From: Phocaeicola massiliensis B84634 = Timone 84634 = DSM 17679 = JCM 13223
GTDB taxonomy: Bacteria > Bacteroidota > Bacteroidia > Bacteroidales > Bacteroidaceae
Direction of reading: 5' to 3'
Length of the DNA stretch: 64,000 nucleotides
Assembly: GCF_000382445.1 (NCBI RefSeq)
Contig: NZ_KB905472.1
Coordinates: 1,059,505 to 1,123,504, forward strand
The position numbers and the translations under genes are program-made. How positions within the stretch are numbered: position 1 is the stretch's first letter; each line of letters opens with the position of its first letter. The notes under the pieces are model-generated. The model saw nothing but the letters and a program-made list of their open reading frames with translations, made no database searches and had not been told where the DNA came from. Shown here one piece after another: positions 44,046 through 55,043 of this stretch.

Positions 44046-45596
44046 ATGATGAAAAACCTTTGTGCCGTGTCTTTTTTGGTGGCCTCTTTGTATGCCGGAA
44101 ATGTATATGCTCAACCTGCCGCCGTGAAGAAAATAATAGAAATAGGAACGACCGATAATCGTGTAATGCATCAGCTGGATGTCCTGACTAATCGTTTTGG
44201 AGGTCGTCCCATTGGCTCTGATGCCTATGATAATGCTGCCGAATGGATGCTCCGCGAATTTAGGAGTTGGGGTATCGAAGCTCATTTGGAAGAAGCCGGT
44301 GAGTTGCCTGTAGGTTTTAACCGTGGTCCATGGTTCGGACGCCTTATCGGGGGCGACCAACCGATGAATCTGCATTTTGTCACTCCTTCTTATACTTCGG
44401 GAACCAAAGGGCTGCAACGTGGCCATGTGCTGATAGAACCCGCAACGGAAGCTGAGCTGAAACGTATGAGACATCAGTTGAAAGGGGCGTGGGTGTTGGT
44501 CTCGGGAAAAAATGTGGGCTGGCCTGTCGATCATTCTGCCAAAGCTGATTCAATTCGCAATGCGATAAAAGCGGAAAACGTGAAGATTGAACAAATGAAT
44601 GATTCGTTGATGAAGGAGAATTGGACAAAGGGTGCACATCACAAGACGATTCCTTTGCGTCGTATGCCGGGGTTATTCTATAAAGAGATGTGCGAAGCCG
44701 GTGTGCTGGGTTTCATACAGTCTGCTTCCGTACCCTTGCGTGCACTCTATGACCGGCCGTTGGTGAACGACAAGAATACCACTTTTGATAATTTACCCGA
44801 AGTATGTGATATTAAATTGGATGAGCATCAGTATGCCGTTATAGAACAGATGGCAAAAGAACGCCGGGAGTTTTGGTTGGAGTTTGATATTCGTAACCAT
44901 TTCAAGCTTGGCCCGGTGAAATACCATAATGTAGTAGCTTCCATAAAGGGTACAAAATATCCGGATGAATATGTGATAATCAGTGGTCATCTCGATGCGT
45001 TTGATGTGGCAACGGGAGGAATTGACTGCGGTACGGGAATCGGTCCTATGATGGAAGCTGCCCGACTTATCGCCCTTTCGGGAGCGAAGCCCAAACGTAC
45101 CATTCTATTCATTGCTTTTGCCGGAGAGGAATTCGGTTTGCTGGGTGCAAAAGCATATGCCCGCACACATCAGAATGAGTTGGGAAAGATTGCGAATCTG
45201 TTCAACCGGGATGGCGGACCTACTCCTCCGATTGGTATTTCCGTTCCACAAGCTATGTATGATGATTTTGTAGAAATCTGTAAACCGGTGAAGAATATCA
45301 ATCCTGATTTCCCGTTCGAGGTGAAAGTTGCCAAACCCCGTAAACGCCCCACTTCAACGGGAGGAACCGATGCCAGTGTGTTTGCCGTAGAGGGTGTTCC
45401 TACTTATGGTTTCACGACAGATGATATCAAAGGATATAATTTTTCTTACGGAGAAATCTGGCATACCGAACGTGATCTTTACACAAAGAATATTCCCGAA
45501 TATCAGGAGCATACGGCAGTTGTGACTGCAATAGTGGCACTCGGAGTTGCTAATCTGGACAAGCAATTATCCAGAGAAGGTATGTATAAGGAGTAG
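44046..45596 (+). CDS. M28 family zinc metallopeptidase
   Basis: The 516-residue exported aminopeptidase-type enzyme has a signal peptide (MMKNLCAVSFLVASLYAGNVYA), a protease-associated-like insert (about 110-270) and an M28 di-zinc core: IISGHLDAFDVATGGIDCGT (first His and Asp), AGEEFGLLGAKAY (catalytic Glu plus ligand Glu), FNRDGG (Asp) and, near the C-terminus, EIWHTERD (His). It probably trims peptides in the periplasm. An ATG one codon later (44049) is an equally likely start. It is followed by a 298-bp gap that holds the ATP synthase promoter region. Confidence 0.9.
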   Translation: MMKNLCAVSFLVASLYAGNVYAQPAAVKKIIEIGTTDNRVMHQLDVLTNRFGGRPIGSDAYDNAAEWMLREFRSWGIEAHLEEAGELPVGFNRGPWFGRLIGGDQPMNLHFVTPSYTSGTKGLQRGHVLIEPATEAELKRMRHQLKGAWVLVSGKNVGWPVDHSAKADSIRNAIKAENVKIEQMNDSLMKENWTKGAHHKTIPLRRMPGLFYKEMCEAGVLGFIQSASVPLRALYDRPLVNDKNTTFDNLPEVCDIKLDEHQYAVIEQMAKERREFWLEFDIRNHFKLGPVKYHNVVASIKGTKYPDEYVIISGHLDAFDVATGGIDCGTGIGPMMEAARLIALSGAKPKRTILFIAFAGEEFGLLGAKAYARTHQNELGKIANLFNRDGGPTPPIGISVPQAMYDDFVEICKPVKNINPDFPFEVKVAKPRKRPTSTGGTDASVFAVEGVPTYGFTTDDIKGYNFSYGEIWHTERDLYTKNIPEYQEHTAVVTAIVALGVANLDKQLSREGMYKE

Positions 45597-45791
45597 TATG
45601 CATACTTTTTAATGTTTTTCTCTCCGGAGCTATGTGTCAAACGGTTACTTATACATATTGCTTCGGGGAGAATAATTATAATCTTTCACTTCTTTCTATC
45701 AAAATTGTTCTGTTTTTCCCCTTTTAATGGATATATGTCGTTTTAAAGTGTAAAAAATGTTAGTCGGGGAATAATGATTGAAGATAATTTC

Positions 45792-45799
45792 TACCTTTG
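45792..45799 (+). promoter_or_regulatory. -7 box of the ATP synthase operon
   Basis: TACCTTTG (45792-45799) matches TAnnTTTG and lies 96 bp before the atpD start. A hairpin with two G-T pairs (TCTCTCCGGAGC and GCTTCGGGGAGA, about 45618-45671) sits upstream and may end the M28 transcript, although no T run follows it. Confidence 0.45.
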
Positions 45800-45873
45800 C
45801 CACGCACGTTGGTGCATAACCGACCTAAACAATTCGGTGAAAAGATTGTTTCTATAGCAAAGATAAATTATAA

Positions 45874-47430
<1,557 letters not shown>

Positions 47431-47436
47431 TGCTTT

Positions 47437-47685
47437 ATGAAACGGTTTCTGAATATGACAATCGCCACTCCCGAAGGAGTTATTTTCGAAGGAGAGGTTG
47501 AGAATGCAGAGTTTCCCGGTACGTTGGGTGCATTTACTCTTCTGCCGTTACACGCAGCTCTGATTTCTTCCCTTACCGGGGGACAAATCGTTTATGTGAA
47601 AGATGGGAAACCGGAAAAAGTCGCTATCAAGGGTGGTTTTGTTGAGGTAAAACAGGATATAGTATCGGTTTGCGTAGAACAATAA
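47437..47685 (+). CDS. atpC: F-type ATP synthase epsilon subunit (short form)
   Basis: The 82-residue epsilon subunit contains only the N-terminal beta-sandwich (MTIATPEGVIFEGEVENAEF, PGTLGAFTLLPLHAALISSL, GGFVEVKQDIVSVCVE). The C-terminal helical hairpin that inhibits hydrolysis in E. coli (about 138 residues in total) is missing, as in other Bacteroidota. It lies 6 bp after atpD and 19 bp before the AtpI-like gene. Confidence 0.93.
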   Translation: MKRFLNMTIATPEGVIFEGEVENAEFPGTLGAFTLLPLHAALISSLTGGQIVYVKDGKPEKVAIKGGFVEVKQDIVSVCVEQ

Positions 47686-47704
47686 CATTTAAAGAGTCAA
47701 AACT

Positions 47705-48130
47705 ATGGGATTTACACTGACAAAAAAGCGATTTTTAATCTGGAAGACCGTTATGATGGTGGTCGCCGGACTGGTAGTAGGAGGAGCAATCAAGTTATTT
47801 TGGCCGGAGCATTATTTTGCCTGGTTTCCTTTTATTCCTCTGTATTTTTATATCTTCGGATGGTATTATATTTTTATGTTCGACTACTGTCGGAAGTATA
47901 CGCCGCATAAGTTGCTTTCCGTCTATATGGGAATGAAGTTTGTAAAAATGGTATTCTCGATGATAATCCTGTTGTTCTATGTGTTGCACGTCAAAGTGCA
48001 TAAGGAGGATTTCGTATTGACTTTCTTTTTGTTTTACCTTTTCAGCATGCTGTATGAAAGTATATTCTTCTTCGTGTTTGAAAGCAATTTGAAGATTAAA
48101 CTAAAAGACAAAAAAGAAAAAAATGGATAA
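47705..48130 (+). CDS. Small membrane protein of the ATP synthase operon (AtpI-like position)
   Basis: The 141 residues contain four hydrophobic helices (KTVMMVVAGLVVGGAIKLFW, FPFIPLYFYIFGWYYIFMF, FVKMVFSMIILLFYVLHV, FVLTFFLFYLFSMLYESIFF) and a Lys-rich end, KLKDKKEKNG. It occupies the place of atpI before the a subunit and overlaps atpB by 8 bp. AtpI helps c-ring assembly elsewhere, and a similar task is plausible, but sequence likeness is too weak to use the name. Confidence 0.75.
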   Translation: MGFTLTKKRFLIWKTVMMVVAGLVVGGAIKLFWPEHYFAWFPFIPLYFYIFGWYYIFMFDYCRKYTPHKLLSVYMGMKFVKMVFSMIILLFYVLHVKVHKEDFVLTFFLFYLFSMLYESIFFFVFESNLKIKLKDKKEKNG

Positions 48131-49211
48131 GGTAAGGTATTTGATAGGTATTGTTTTTTGTTTGCTGATGATGGGTGTCGGTACGGTGAAAGCCGAAGAT
48201 ATCAATGTGAGTCAGCAGCAGGAAAATGTGGATGCGAAGGATATCGTGTTCGGCCATATTCAGGATTCTTACGAATGGCATATCACTAAGTGGGGTGATA
48301 AGGATATTGTGATTCCTCTTCCGGTGATTGTATACAGTAAGGAGACGGGATGGCATACCTTTCTTTCTTCCCGTATCGCACATGAAGGCAGTGAGTACGA
48401 AGGGTTGCGTATCGCTACCGATGGAGACCATAAAGGAAAGATTGTAGAAGTGAATGCTGCCGGACAGGAGGTTCGCCCGTTTGATATTTCTATTACAAAA
48501 ACAGTACTTGCTCTGCTAATCAACAGTGTGTTGCTGGTTGCCATTATTCTGGGTACTGCCCGTTGGTATAAGAAGCGCACGCCTGATTCTCCCGCACCGA
48601 AAGGTTTTGTCGGTTTCATGGAAATGTTTGTGATGATGATAGAAGATGATGTAATCAAGGGCTGTGTGGGAAAAGATTACAAGCGTTATTCTCCCTTTCT
48701 GTTGACGGCATTTTTCTTCGTGTTCATCAACAACCTCATGGGGTTGATTCCTATCTTTCCCGGTGGAGCAAATGTGACGGGGAATATTGCCATTACACTG
48801 GTATTGGCATTGTGTACGTTCATTGCTGTCAACGTGTGGGGCAACAAGGCATATTGGAAAGAAATCCTTTGGCCCGATGTGCCTACATGGTTAAAGTGCC
48901 CTGTGCCGTTGATGCCGGTAGTAGAGTTGTTCGGTATCTTCACAAAGCCTTTCGCCTTGATGATACGTTTGTTTGCCAATATCATGGCAGGTCACTCGGT
49001 TATCTTGGCGCTCACCAGCCTGATATTCGTAACAGTCGGCATGGGACCTGCCATAAACGGCACGATGACAGTGGTATCCGTTCTGTTCTGCATCTTTATG
49101 AACTTTGTGGAACTGCTGGTAGCCTTTATTCAGGCGTATGTGTTCACCATGCTGTCGGCAGTGTTTATCGGACTGTCCCGTGTAGAAGAAACAGAGAAAG
49201 AAAAAGCATAA
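48123..49211 (+). CDS. atpB: F-type ATP synthase subunit a
   Basis: The proton-channel a subunit of Fo has 362 residues, much longer than the E. coli protein (271), because of an N-terminal signal-like helix (YLIGIVFCLLMMGVGTVKAE) and a periplasmic region of about 110 residues. The membrane part starts near 125; the essential Arg stands in KPFALMIRLFANIMAGHSVI, with FVELLVAFIQAYVFTMLSAVF as the last helix. The extension is a known trait of Bacteroidota a subunits, to my recollection. It overlaps the preceding gene by 8 bp. Confidence 0.95.
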   Translation: MDKVRYLIGIVFCLLMMGVGTVKAEDINVSQQQENVDAKDIVFGHIQDSYEWHITKWGDKDIVIPLPVIVYSKETGWHTFLSSRIAHEGSEYEGLRIATDGDHKGKIVEVNAAGQEVRPFDISITKTVLALLINSVLLVAIILGTARWYKKRTPDSPAPKGFVGFMEMFVMMIEDDVIKGCVGKDYKRYSPFLLTAFFFVFINNLMGLIPIFPGGANVTGNIAITLVLALCTFIAVNVWGNKAYWKEILWPDVPTWLKCPVPLMPVVELFGIFTKPFALMIRLFANIMAGHSVILALTSLIFVTVGMGPAINGTMTVVSVLFCIFMNFVELLVAFIQAYVFTMLSAVFIGLSRVEETEKEKA

Positions 49212-49490
<279 letters not shown>

Positions 49491-49505
49491 AAATAAAAAG
49501 AAGTT

Positions 49506-50006
49506 ATGTCATTATTAGTGCCCGATAGTGGTTTGTTGTTTTGGATGTTGCTTTCCTTCGGCATCGTGTTCTTTGTGCTCGCCAAATACGGTTTTCCCGT
49601 CATTGTCAAGATGGTGAATGAGCGTAAGGAGTACATCGACCGTTCGTTGGTGGTGGCAAAAGAAGCAAACGAACAGTTGGCTAACCTGAAAGCCGAAGGT
49701 GAAACCATCATGGCTAAAGCTCATGAGGAACAGGCACGCATACTGAACGAAGCAGCGGCGACACGAGACCGTATTATCAAGGAAGCCAAAGAACAGGCAC
49801 GGATAGAAGGAGATAAAATGATGGAAGAGGTGAAGCGCCAAATCCAGGCAGAAAAAGAAGATGCTATCCGTGACATACGCCGTCAGGTAGCGGTTCTGTC
49901 CGTTGATATTGCCGAGAAAGTGTTGCGTAAGAACCTCGACGACGAGAACAAGCAGACGGCAATGATTGACCGGCTGCTGGATGAATTGACTGTTTCTAAA
50001 AACTGA
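49506..50006 (+). CDS. atpF: F-type ATP synthase subunit b
   Basis: The 166-residue peripheral stalk subunit has one N-terminal membrane helix ([20 protein letters not shown]) followed by a long charged helix ([31 protein letters not shown] heptads) that pairs with the delta subunit at the top of F1. It starts 15 bp after atpE and ends 6 bp before atpH. Confidence 0.93.
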   Translation: MSLLVPDSGLLFWMLLSFGIVFFVLAKYGFPVIVKMVNERKEYIDRSLVVAKEANEQLANLKAEGETIMAKAHEEQARILNEAAATRDRIIKEAKEQARIEGDKMMEEVKRQIQAEKEDAIRDIRRQVAVLSVDIAEKVLRKNLDDENKQTAMIDRLLDELTVSKN

Positions 50007-50012
50007 TTTGCC

Positions 50013-50567
50013 ATGTATATAGGAGTAGTTTCTATGCGATATGCCAAGGCATTGCTGGCGTATGCCGATGATGCGAAGGTGGAAGATGCTGTTTACCGGG
50101 AAGCGTTGTTGCTGAAAGACAGTTATGCGCAAGTTCCCGAGTTGCGGCAGGCTATGGACAATCCTGTACTGGCGCCCGATGTAAAGCTGAGGCTGGTAGT
50201 GGAAGCTGCCGGAGGGAAAGTGACAAAGGAGCTGGAACGCTTTGTACAACTGGTGTTGAAGGAAAAGCGTGAAAAGTTTCTTCAGTTTATGATAAATTCA
50301 TATATCGACCTGTACAGGAAACAGAAAAATATCAGCATAGGCAAGTTGACCACGGCTTATCCGGTAGCTCCCGAAGTAGTGGAGCGTATCCGTAAGATAG
50401 TAGTCAGCCGTACGAAAGGAACTGCTGAATTTGCTACAAAAGTAGACGCCTCGTTGGAAGGTGGTTTCATATTCGAAATCGGTACCTACCGCTTGGATGC
50501 AAGCGTTGCCAGCCAGATACGCAGAGTGAAACAGCAGTTTATAGAGAAGAACAGAAGAATAGTATAA
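50013..50567 (+). CDS. atpH: F-type ATP synthase subunit delta
   Basis: The 184-residue stator subunit links b to the top of F1. Family features are SMRYAKALLAYADDAKVEDA at the start, FVQLVLKEKREKFLQFMINS in the middle and the C-terminal SLEGGFIFEIGTYRLDASVA. ATG at 50013 is used; a second ATG at 50034 begins MRYAK and could also serve. Next gene after 18 bp. Confidence 0.92.
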   Translation: MYIGVVSMRYAKALLAYADDAKVEDAVYREALLLKDSYAQVPELRQAMDNPVLAPDVKLRLVVEAAGGKVTKELERFVQLVLKEKREKFLQFMINSYIDLYRKQKNISIGKLTTAYPVAPEVVERIRKIVVSRTKGTAEFATKVDASLEGGFIFEIGTYRLDASVASQIRRVKQQFIEKNRRIV

Positions 50568-50585
50568 AAAAGAAAAGTAAAGACT

Positions 50586-52175
50586 ATGTCTGAAAATATA
50601 AGACCCAGCGAAGTATCCGAAGTATTGCTTCGACAACTCAAGGATATCGATACCTCACTTCAGTTTGATGAGGTGGGTACGGTGCTTCAGGTGAGCGATG
50701 GCGTGGTTCGTATCTACGGCTTGCTCAATGCCGAGGCGAATGAGTTGCTGGAGTTTGAGAATGGCATCAAAGCCATTGTGATGAATTTGGAAGAGGACAA
50801 TGTGGGTGCGGTGTTATTAGGACCTACCGATCAGATTAAGGAAGGTATGATTGTAAAACGCACCAAACGAATCGCTTCCATCAAGGTGGGCGAAAGTATG
50901 TTGGGACGCGTTATTGACCCATTGGGCGAACCCCTTGACGGACGCGGACAGATAGGCGGTGAGCTTTGTGAGATGCCGTTGGAGCGCAAGGCTCCGGGGG
51001 TGATTTTCCGCCAGCCCGTCAATCAGCCGTTACAAACCGGCTTGAAGTCTGTCGATGCCATGATTCCTATCGGTCGCGGACAGCGTGAATTGATTATCGG
51101 CAACCGTCAGACGGGAAAGACCGCCATTGCCATCGATACCATCTTGAATCAGAAAGCGAATTACGAAGCAGGCAAACCTGTTTACTGTATTTATGTAGCC
51201 GTGGGACAGAAAGGTTCTACTGTTGCCAATATCGTGAACGTGCTGAAGGAGCGTGGAGCATTGGACTACACTATCGTAGTTGCCGCTACTGCTGCCGACC
51301 CTGCCGCCTTGCAATATTTTGCTCCGTTTGCAGGAGCTGCCATCGGAGAGTATTTCCGCGATACCGGTCGGGATGCGTTGGTCGTTTACGATGACTTGTC
51401 CAAGCAGGCTGTTGCCTACCGTGAGGTATCGTTGATTCTCCGCCGTCCTTCGGGGCGTGAGGCTTATCCGGGAGATATCTTTTATTTGCATTCCCGTTTG
51501 TTGGAGCGTGCCGCGAAGATAATCAACCAGCAGGAAGTGGCAGAACAGATGAACGATCTTCCGGCAAGCCTGAAGGGAAAGGTGAAAGGTGGTGGCTCGT
51601 TGACAGCCCTGCCCATCATCGAGACGCAGGCGGGAGACGTTTCGGCCTATATCCCGACAAATGTGATTTCCATTACCGATGGTCAGATATTCCTCGAAAC
51701 GGACCTCTTCAACCAGGGATTCCGTCCTGCCATCAATGTAGGTATTTCTGTATCCCGTGTAGGTGGTAGCGCACAGATAAAGAGTATGAAGAAGGTAGCG
51801 GGTACATTGAAGATAGACCAGGCACAGTATCGTGAACTGGAAGCATTCTCCAAGTTCAGCAGTGATATGGATGCCGTGACTGCCATGGCCATCGACCGTG
51901 GACGTAAGAACAACCGGTTATTGATTCAGCCCCAGTACAGCCCGATGCCGGTGGGCGAGCAGATTGCCGTCCTTTATTGCGGGGTACATAGCTTGCTGCA
52001 TGATGTACCTTTGGATAAAGTGATTGAATTCCAGAATACTTTTTTGGAAACGATGCGCGCCAATCATCAGCAGGATGTAATTGATGTGCTGGCAAGCGGT
52101 GTCATCAATGAGGAAGTAACCGGAATCATAGAAAAAGTGGCTGCGGAAACAGCTCAATCTTATAAAGAACAATAA
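50586..52175 (+). CDS. atpA: F-type ATP synthase alpha subunit
   Basis: The 529-residue non-catalytic nucleotide-binding subunit of F1 has Walker [16 protein letters not shown] (usually GDRQTGKT), Walker [21 protein letters not shown] and the arginine-finger region [15 protein letters not shown]. Its N-terminal helix, [13 protein letters not shown], binds the delta subunit. Length is about 15 residues over E. coli. It starts 18 bp after atpH and 5 bp before atpG. Confidence 0.96.
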   Translation: MSENIRPSEVSEVLLRQLKDIDTSLQFDEVGTVLQVSDGVVRIYGLLNAEANELLEFENGIKAIVMNLEEDNVGAVLLGPTDQIKEGMIVKRTKRIASIKVGESMLGRVIDPLGEPLDGRGQIGGELCEMPLERKAPGVIFRQPVNQPLQTGLKSVDAMIPIGRGQRELIIGNRQTGKTAIAIDTILNQKANYEAGKPVYCIYVAVGQKGSTVANIVNVLKERGALDYTIVVAATAADPAALQYFAPFAGAAIGEYFRDTGRDALVVYDDLSKQAVAYREVSLILRRPSGREAYPGDIFYLHSRLLERAAKIINQQEVAEQMNDLPASLKGKVKGGGSLTALPIIETQAGDVSAYIPTNVISITDGQIFLETDLFNQGFRPAINVGISVSRVGGSAQIKSMKKVAGTLKIDQAQYRELEAFSKFSSDMDAVTAMAIDRGRKNNRLLIQPQYSPMPVGEQIAVLYCGVHSLLHDVPLDKVIEFQNTFLETMRANHQQDVIDVLASGVINEEVTGIIEKVAAETAQSYKEQ

Positions 52176-52180
52176 TTATC

Positions 52181-53044
52181 ATGGCATCACTGAAAGAAGT
52201 AAAAGGAAGAATAGCCTCGGTAAACAATACCCGAAAGATTACTTCGGCTATGAAAATGGTGGCTTCAGCCAAATTGCATAAGGCTCAGGCTGCCATAGAA
52301 AGTATGCTTCCTTACGAACGCAGGCTGCACCATATACTGACCGATTTTATGAGCAACTGTACCGAGGTGACGTCTCCTTTCATTGTGAAGCGTGAAGTAA
52401 AAAAGGTGGCTGTCGTGGTGTTTGCTTCCAATACCAGTCTGTGCGGCGGGTTTAATGCCAATGTCATCAGGCACCTGGTCGATTTGCTGACAGAATACAA
52501 GCCGTTGGGATTGGAGAATATTCTGGTTTTCCCGGTAGGAAAGAAGGTGGCGGATGCTGTCAGGAAGCTGGGATTCCGCATTGAAGGCGACTTCCAGCAC
52601 ATGGCAGACAAACCTTCTTATCAGGAGGCTGCCGACCTGGCTGCCGATTTGATGAAACGCTTCCTGCATGGCGATGTGGATAAAGTGGAATTGCTCTATA
52701 ATCATTTCAAGTCCACCGCTTCGCAGATATTGACTCGCGAGACGTATCTTCCCATTGATTTAAATAATGAAAAGAAGGAGGAAGAGAGGACGATAGACTA
52801 TATTCTTGAGCCTTCTGCCGAGGAACTGATGCAGGAAATGCTACCCAAGGTGTTGCGTATGAAGATGTTCACCGTATTGCTGGATTCGAATGCTGCCGAA
52901 CATGCGGCACGGACCATGGCCATGCAGATTGCAACAGACAATGCCAATGAGTTGTTGCAGGAGCTGACGGTGATGTATAACAAAAGCCGCCAGCAGTCAA
53001 TTACCAATGAATTGCTTGATATTGTGGGCGGCTCGATGGCTTAA
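52181..53044 (+). CDS. atpG: F-type ATP synthase gamma subunit
   Basis: The 287-residue central rotor shaft has the N-terminal helix MASLKEVKGRIASVNNTRKI with TSAMKMVASAKLHKAQ and the C-terminal helix LQELTVMYNKSRQQSITNEL, the two coiled-coil parts inside the alpha/beta ring. The Rossmann-like middle includes SLCGGFNANV. It is the last gene of the operon, followed within 6 bp by the terminator hairpin. Confidence 0.95.
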   Translation: MASLKEVKGRIASVNNTRKITSAMKMVASAKLHKAQAAIESMLPYERRLHHILTDFMSNCTEVTSPFIVKREVKKVAVVVFASNTSLCGGFNANVIRHLVDLLTEYKPLGLENILVFPVGKKVADAVRKLGFRIEGDFQHMADKPSYQEAADLAADLMKRFLHGDVDKVELLYNHFKSTASQILTRETYLPIDLNNEKKEEERTIDYILEPSAEELMQEMLPKVLRMKMFTVLLDSNAAEHAARTMAMQIATDNANELLQELTVMYNKSRQQSITNELLDIVGGSMA

Positions 53045-53049
53045 TGAGG

Positions 53050-53095
53050 AAACCGCGAATATTCGGAATTCGATTTCGGACATTCGCGGTTTTAT
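53050..53095. terminator. Terminator shared by atpG and the methyltransferase gene
   Basis: AAACCGCGAAT (53050-53060) pairs with ATTCGCGGTTT (53082-53092) and the stem continues inward with TTCGG/CGGA. T/A runs flank it, so it can serve both convergent genes. It overlaps the first bases of the methyltransferase stop codon. Confidence 0.82.
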
Positions 53096-53835
53096 TTCAT
53101 CCGCAGACAAGCCAGGTAATCATAGTGCTTTCCTTCTTTTATCAGCTCTGCTTCAAAGCCATACTCGGCAGCATAGAGACTGAGTGTTTGAAAATCCACA
53201 TAGAGCCAGTCGAAACGGTCTCCTTTGATATTCTTATATTGCATCCGGAAATCAATTTCGCCATAGTAATCTCCTGCAAGGTCTATCAGGAAGCTGCCGT
53301 CTTCATCCTCGAAAAGATAGCGCAGGTCGCTCGAATCCATTAAAATACATCCTCCCGGACGAAGCAATTGTTTCATTCTCAGAAAGAAATCGGGCATATT
53401 TTCTAATTTCCCGATGATGCCCGAACCATTCATCAGCATCAGGATGGTATCAAATGTTTCAAGAAATCCTACATCAAAAAGGTTGATTTGACGGACATCA
53501 CGTACACCGCGTTCTGCCATAACCTTGACTGAAAGCGGGGAGATGTCAATGGCGCAAACTTCCTTTCCCATTTCTTGCAATGCCAGGGTATGGCAACCGC
53601 TTCCGGCACCGGCATCCAGAATCTTTCCGCTTGCCATTTGCAAAGCTGTCTTCTCCGGTTCGGACATTTCGTCGAACGAACGGAAAAGCTGGTTAATGGG
53701 AATTTCATCTTCTTCAAACTGAGATGAGAATACACGTAGTTTTCCTGCCTTCTGATGGTGAAAATAGTCGGTAATAGCTGCCCCCATCGGGTCTTTATCG
53801 GGAGAGAGAAGGTTTGCTTTCATTTGCTGTGTCAT
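53092..53835 (-). CDS. Class I SAM-dependent methyltransferase
   Basis: The 247-residue protein has a Rossmann methyltransferase core starting near residue 75: motif I ILDAGAGSGCHTLALQ, motif II VCAIDISPLSVKVM, then FDTILMLMNGSGIIG and LRPGGCILMDSSDLRYL. The N-terminal 70 residues (LSPDKDPMGAAITDYFHHQK) are distinct. Substrate unknown. I start at 53835; a frame to 53892 overlaps the upstream gene. Two bases separate it from the AlkZ-like gene, so the two genes are co-transcribed. Confidence 0.85.
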   Translation of the reverse strand: MTQQMKANLLSPDKDPMGAAITDYFHHQKAGKLRVFSSQFEEDEIPINQLFRSFDEMSEPEKTALQMASGKILDAGAGSGCHTLALQEMGKEVCAIDISPLSVKVMAERGVRDVRQINLFDVGFLETFDTILMLMNGSGIIGKLENMPDFFLRMKQLLRPGGCILMDSSDLRYLFEDEDGSFLIDLAGDYYGEIDFRMQYKNIKGDRFDWLYVDFQTLSLYAAEYGFEAELIKEGKHYDYLACLRMK

Positions 53836-53837
53836 TT

Positions 53838-54887
53838 TTATCGGTTGGTATTTACAAATTTCTCGTATTGTTTTTTTGCCTTTTCCAAACACGCTGCATC
53901 CGGCTTATCATTTTCAAAAAAAGTAACGCTTAATTCTTTCCTTGACCAGTTGCCGGCTATCCGATGCTCATGCAGAACCACCGGATAGAAAATGCCGAAC
54001 GTATTGTAGGCTTTCCTTTCGTGCTCCTTGGAGAGTACGGCGGAACGGTCTTTGTAGCCGATGAGCAATTCATCGTAGGGAGGCAAAAGTGTAATGCTGT
54101 CCTTTTGCATTTTGCCATATCGATTACTCTCGTGCAGGAAATATTCCGTACCGTTTATCATTTTTACGGTCAGCGCAGAGGATATCTGTTCCATTCCTAT
54201 GCGGCATTCTTTCACCGGTAATCCGCTCCACCATACAAAATCGGCGAGTGTGGCGGGGGCGTGGCTTTGGAAATACTTTGTTGCCAAGCGTGCCAATGCT
54301 TCTTCTTTCGGCAGGCAACCGAACTTGTTTTCATCTTTTCCGTAAAGCCGGTAGGTTATCTTCCTGCCGTCGGTGCAACCGTTATGGATGATGCCTTCCG
54401 CCTCTGCCACTGCCAACAGGTGGCGGACGGTGTGAGCATTGTCGATGTCTATTTCCTGATAGAAAGGTATGATATCTTCTCGTGTCAGATGCTTCTTTCC
54501 ACCTAATATATTAGTCAGAAGCTCACGGCTGTTGTCCATCATTTTGTCGGAAATCGGGTTGCCCGACTGTTTGGCAAATGCACACCACGAACGGATGGAA
54601 CGCTCCCGATGGAGTGGCATCATCCAATGATAGTCTTCTTTAGTGACCAGTTGCCAGGTGGAACGGTTCAAGTGTGAGCGGATGATGTCGCCCTTGTTGA
54701 GTGCCTCGATAACGCCGGCCTCCGAGGGCTTCCGCATCCTTACTCCGACGGCCCACCGGCACATGGAGAAATCCTGTGCCTGCATTGCTCCCATCCACGA
54801 CACTACCTCTTGTGGGGCAGTGAATAGCGGGCGAAGCAGATGTTGGTTCAGCAACCTTGCCGTTGCAATATCTTTTAATGTTTTCAT
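53838..54887 (-). CDS. Winged-helix DNA glycosylase, AlkZ/YcaQ (HTH_42) family
   Basis: The 349 residues match the winged-helix HTH_42 family, which includes AlkZ, a glycosylase that unhooks DNA interstrand cross-links. The active-site motif Gln-x-Gln is present as Gln36-Ala-Gln38 in MGAMQAQDFSMCRWAVGVRM, the same arrangement as AlkZ (YcaQ/AlkX proteins carry Gln-x-Asp). Further landmarks are RSHLNRSTWQLVTKEDYHWM and LLPPYDELLIGYKDR. Length is close to AlkZ. It heads a two-gene operon with a methyltransferase and has a good promoter match upstream. Substrate range is inference. Confidence 0.82.
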   Translation of the reverse strand: MKTLKDIATARLLNQHLLRPLFTAPQEVVSWMGAMQAQDFSMCRWAVGVRMRKPSEAGVIEALNKGDIIRSHLNRSTWQLVTKEDYHWMMPLHRERSIRSWCAFAKQSGNPISDKMMDNSRELLTNILGGKKHLTREDIIPFYQEIDIDNAHTVRHLLAVAEAEGIIHNGCTDGRKITYRLYGKDENKFGCLPKEEALARLATKYFQSHAPATLADFVWWSGLPVKECRIGMEQISSALTVKMINGTEYFLHESNRYGKMQKDSITLLPPYDELLIGYKDRSAVLSKEHERKAYNTFGIFYPVVLHEHRIAGNWSRKELSVTFFENDKPDAACLEKAKKQYEKFVNTNR

Positions 54888-54906
54888 GGTTTGTCAATGT
54901 TGGGCG

Positions 54907-54936
54907 CAAAGATAGATAATTCGGCGTGAGAAACAA
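54907..54936 (-). promoter_or_regulatory. Promoter of the AlkZ-like operon
   Basis: On the minus strand, TATCTTTG (54907-54914) fits the -7 consensus and a TTG (54934-54936) lies 19 bp upstream, 20 bp before the gene start. Confidence 0.5.
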
Positions 54937-54976
54937 GATAAGAGCCGGATTTTATCTTTTATCTGAATAAATGCAC

Positions 54977-54984
54977 TACTTTTG
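54977..54984 (+). promoter_or_regulatory. -7 box of the RavA/ViaA operon
   Basis: TACTTTTG (54977-54984) matches TAnnTTTG 60 bp before the ravA-like start. No clear -33 TTTG is seen at standard distance. Confidence 0.4.
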
Positions 54985-55043
54985 TGACTGCGTTTTGAAA
55001 AGAATCGGCAACAGCACAATGAAATTTCAAAGGAAAAAGTAAA

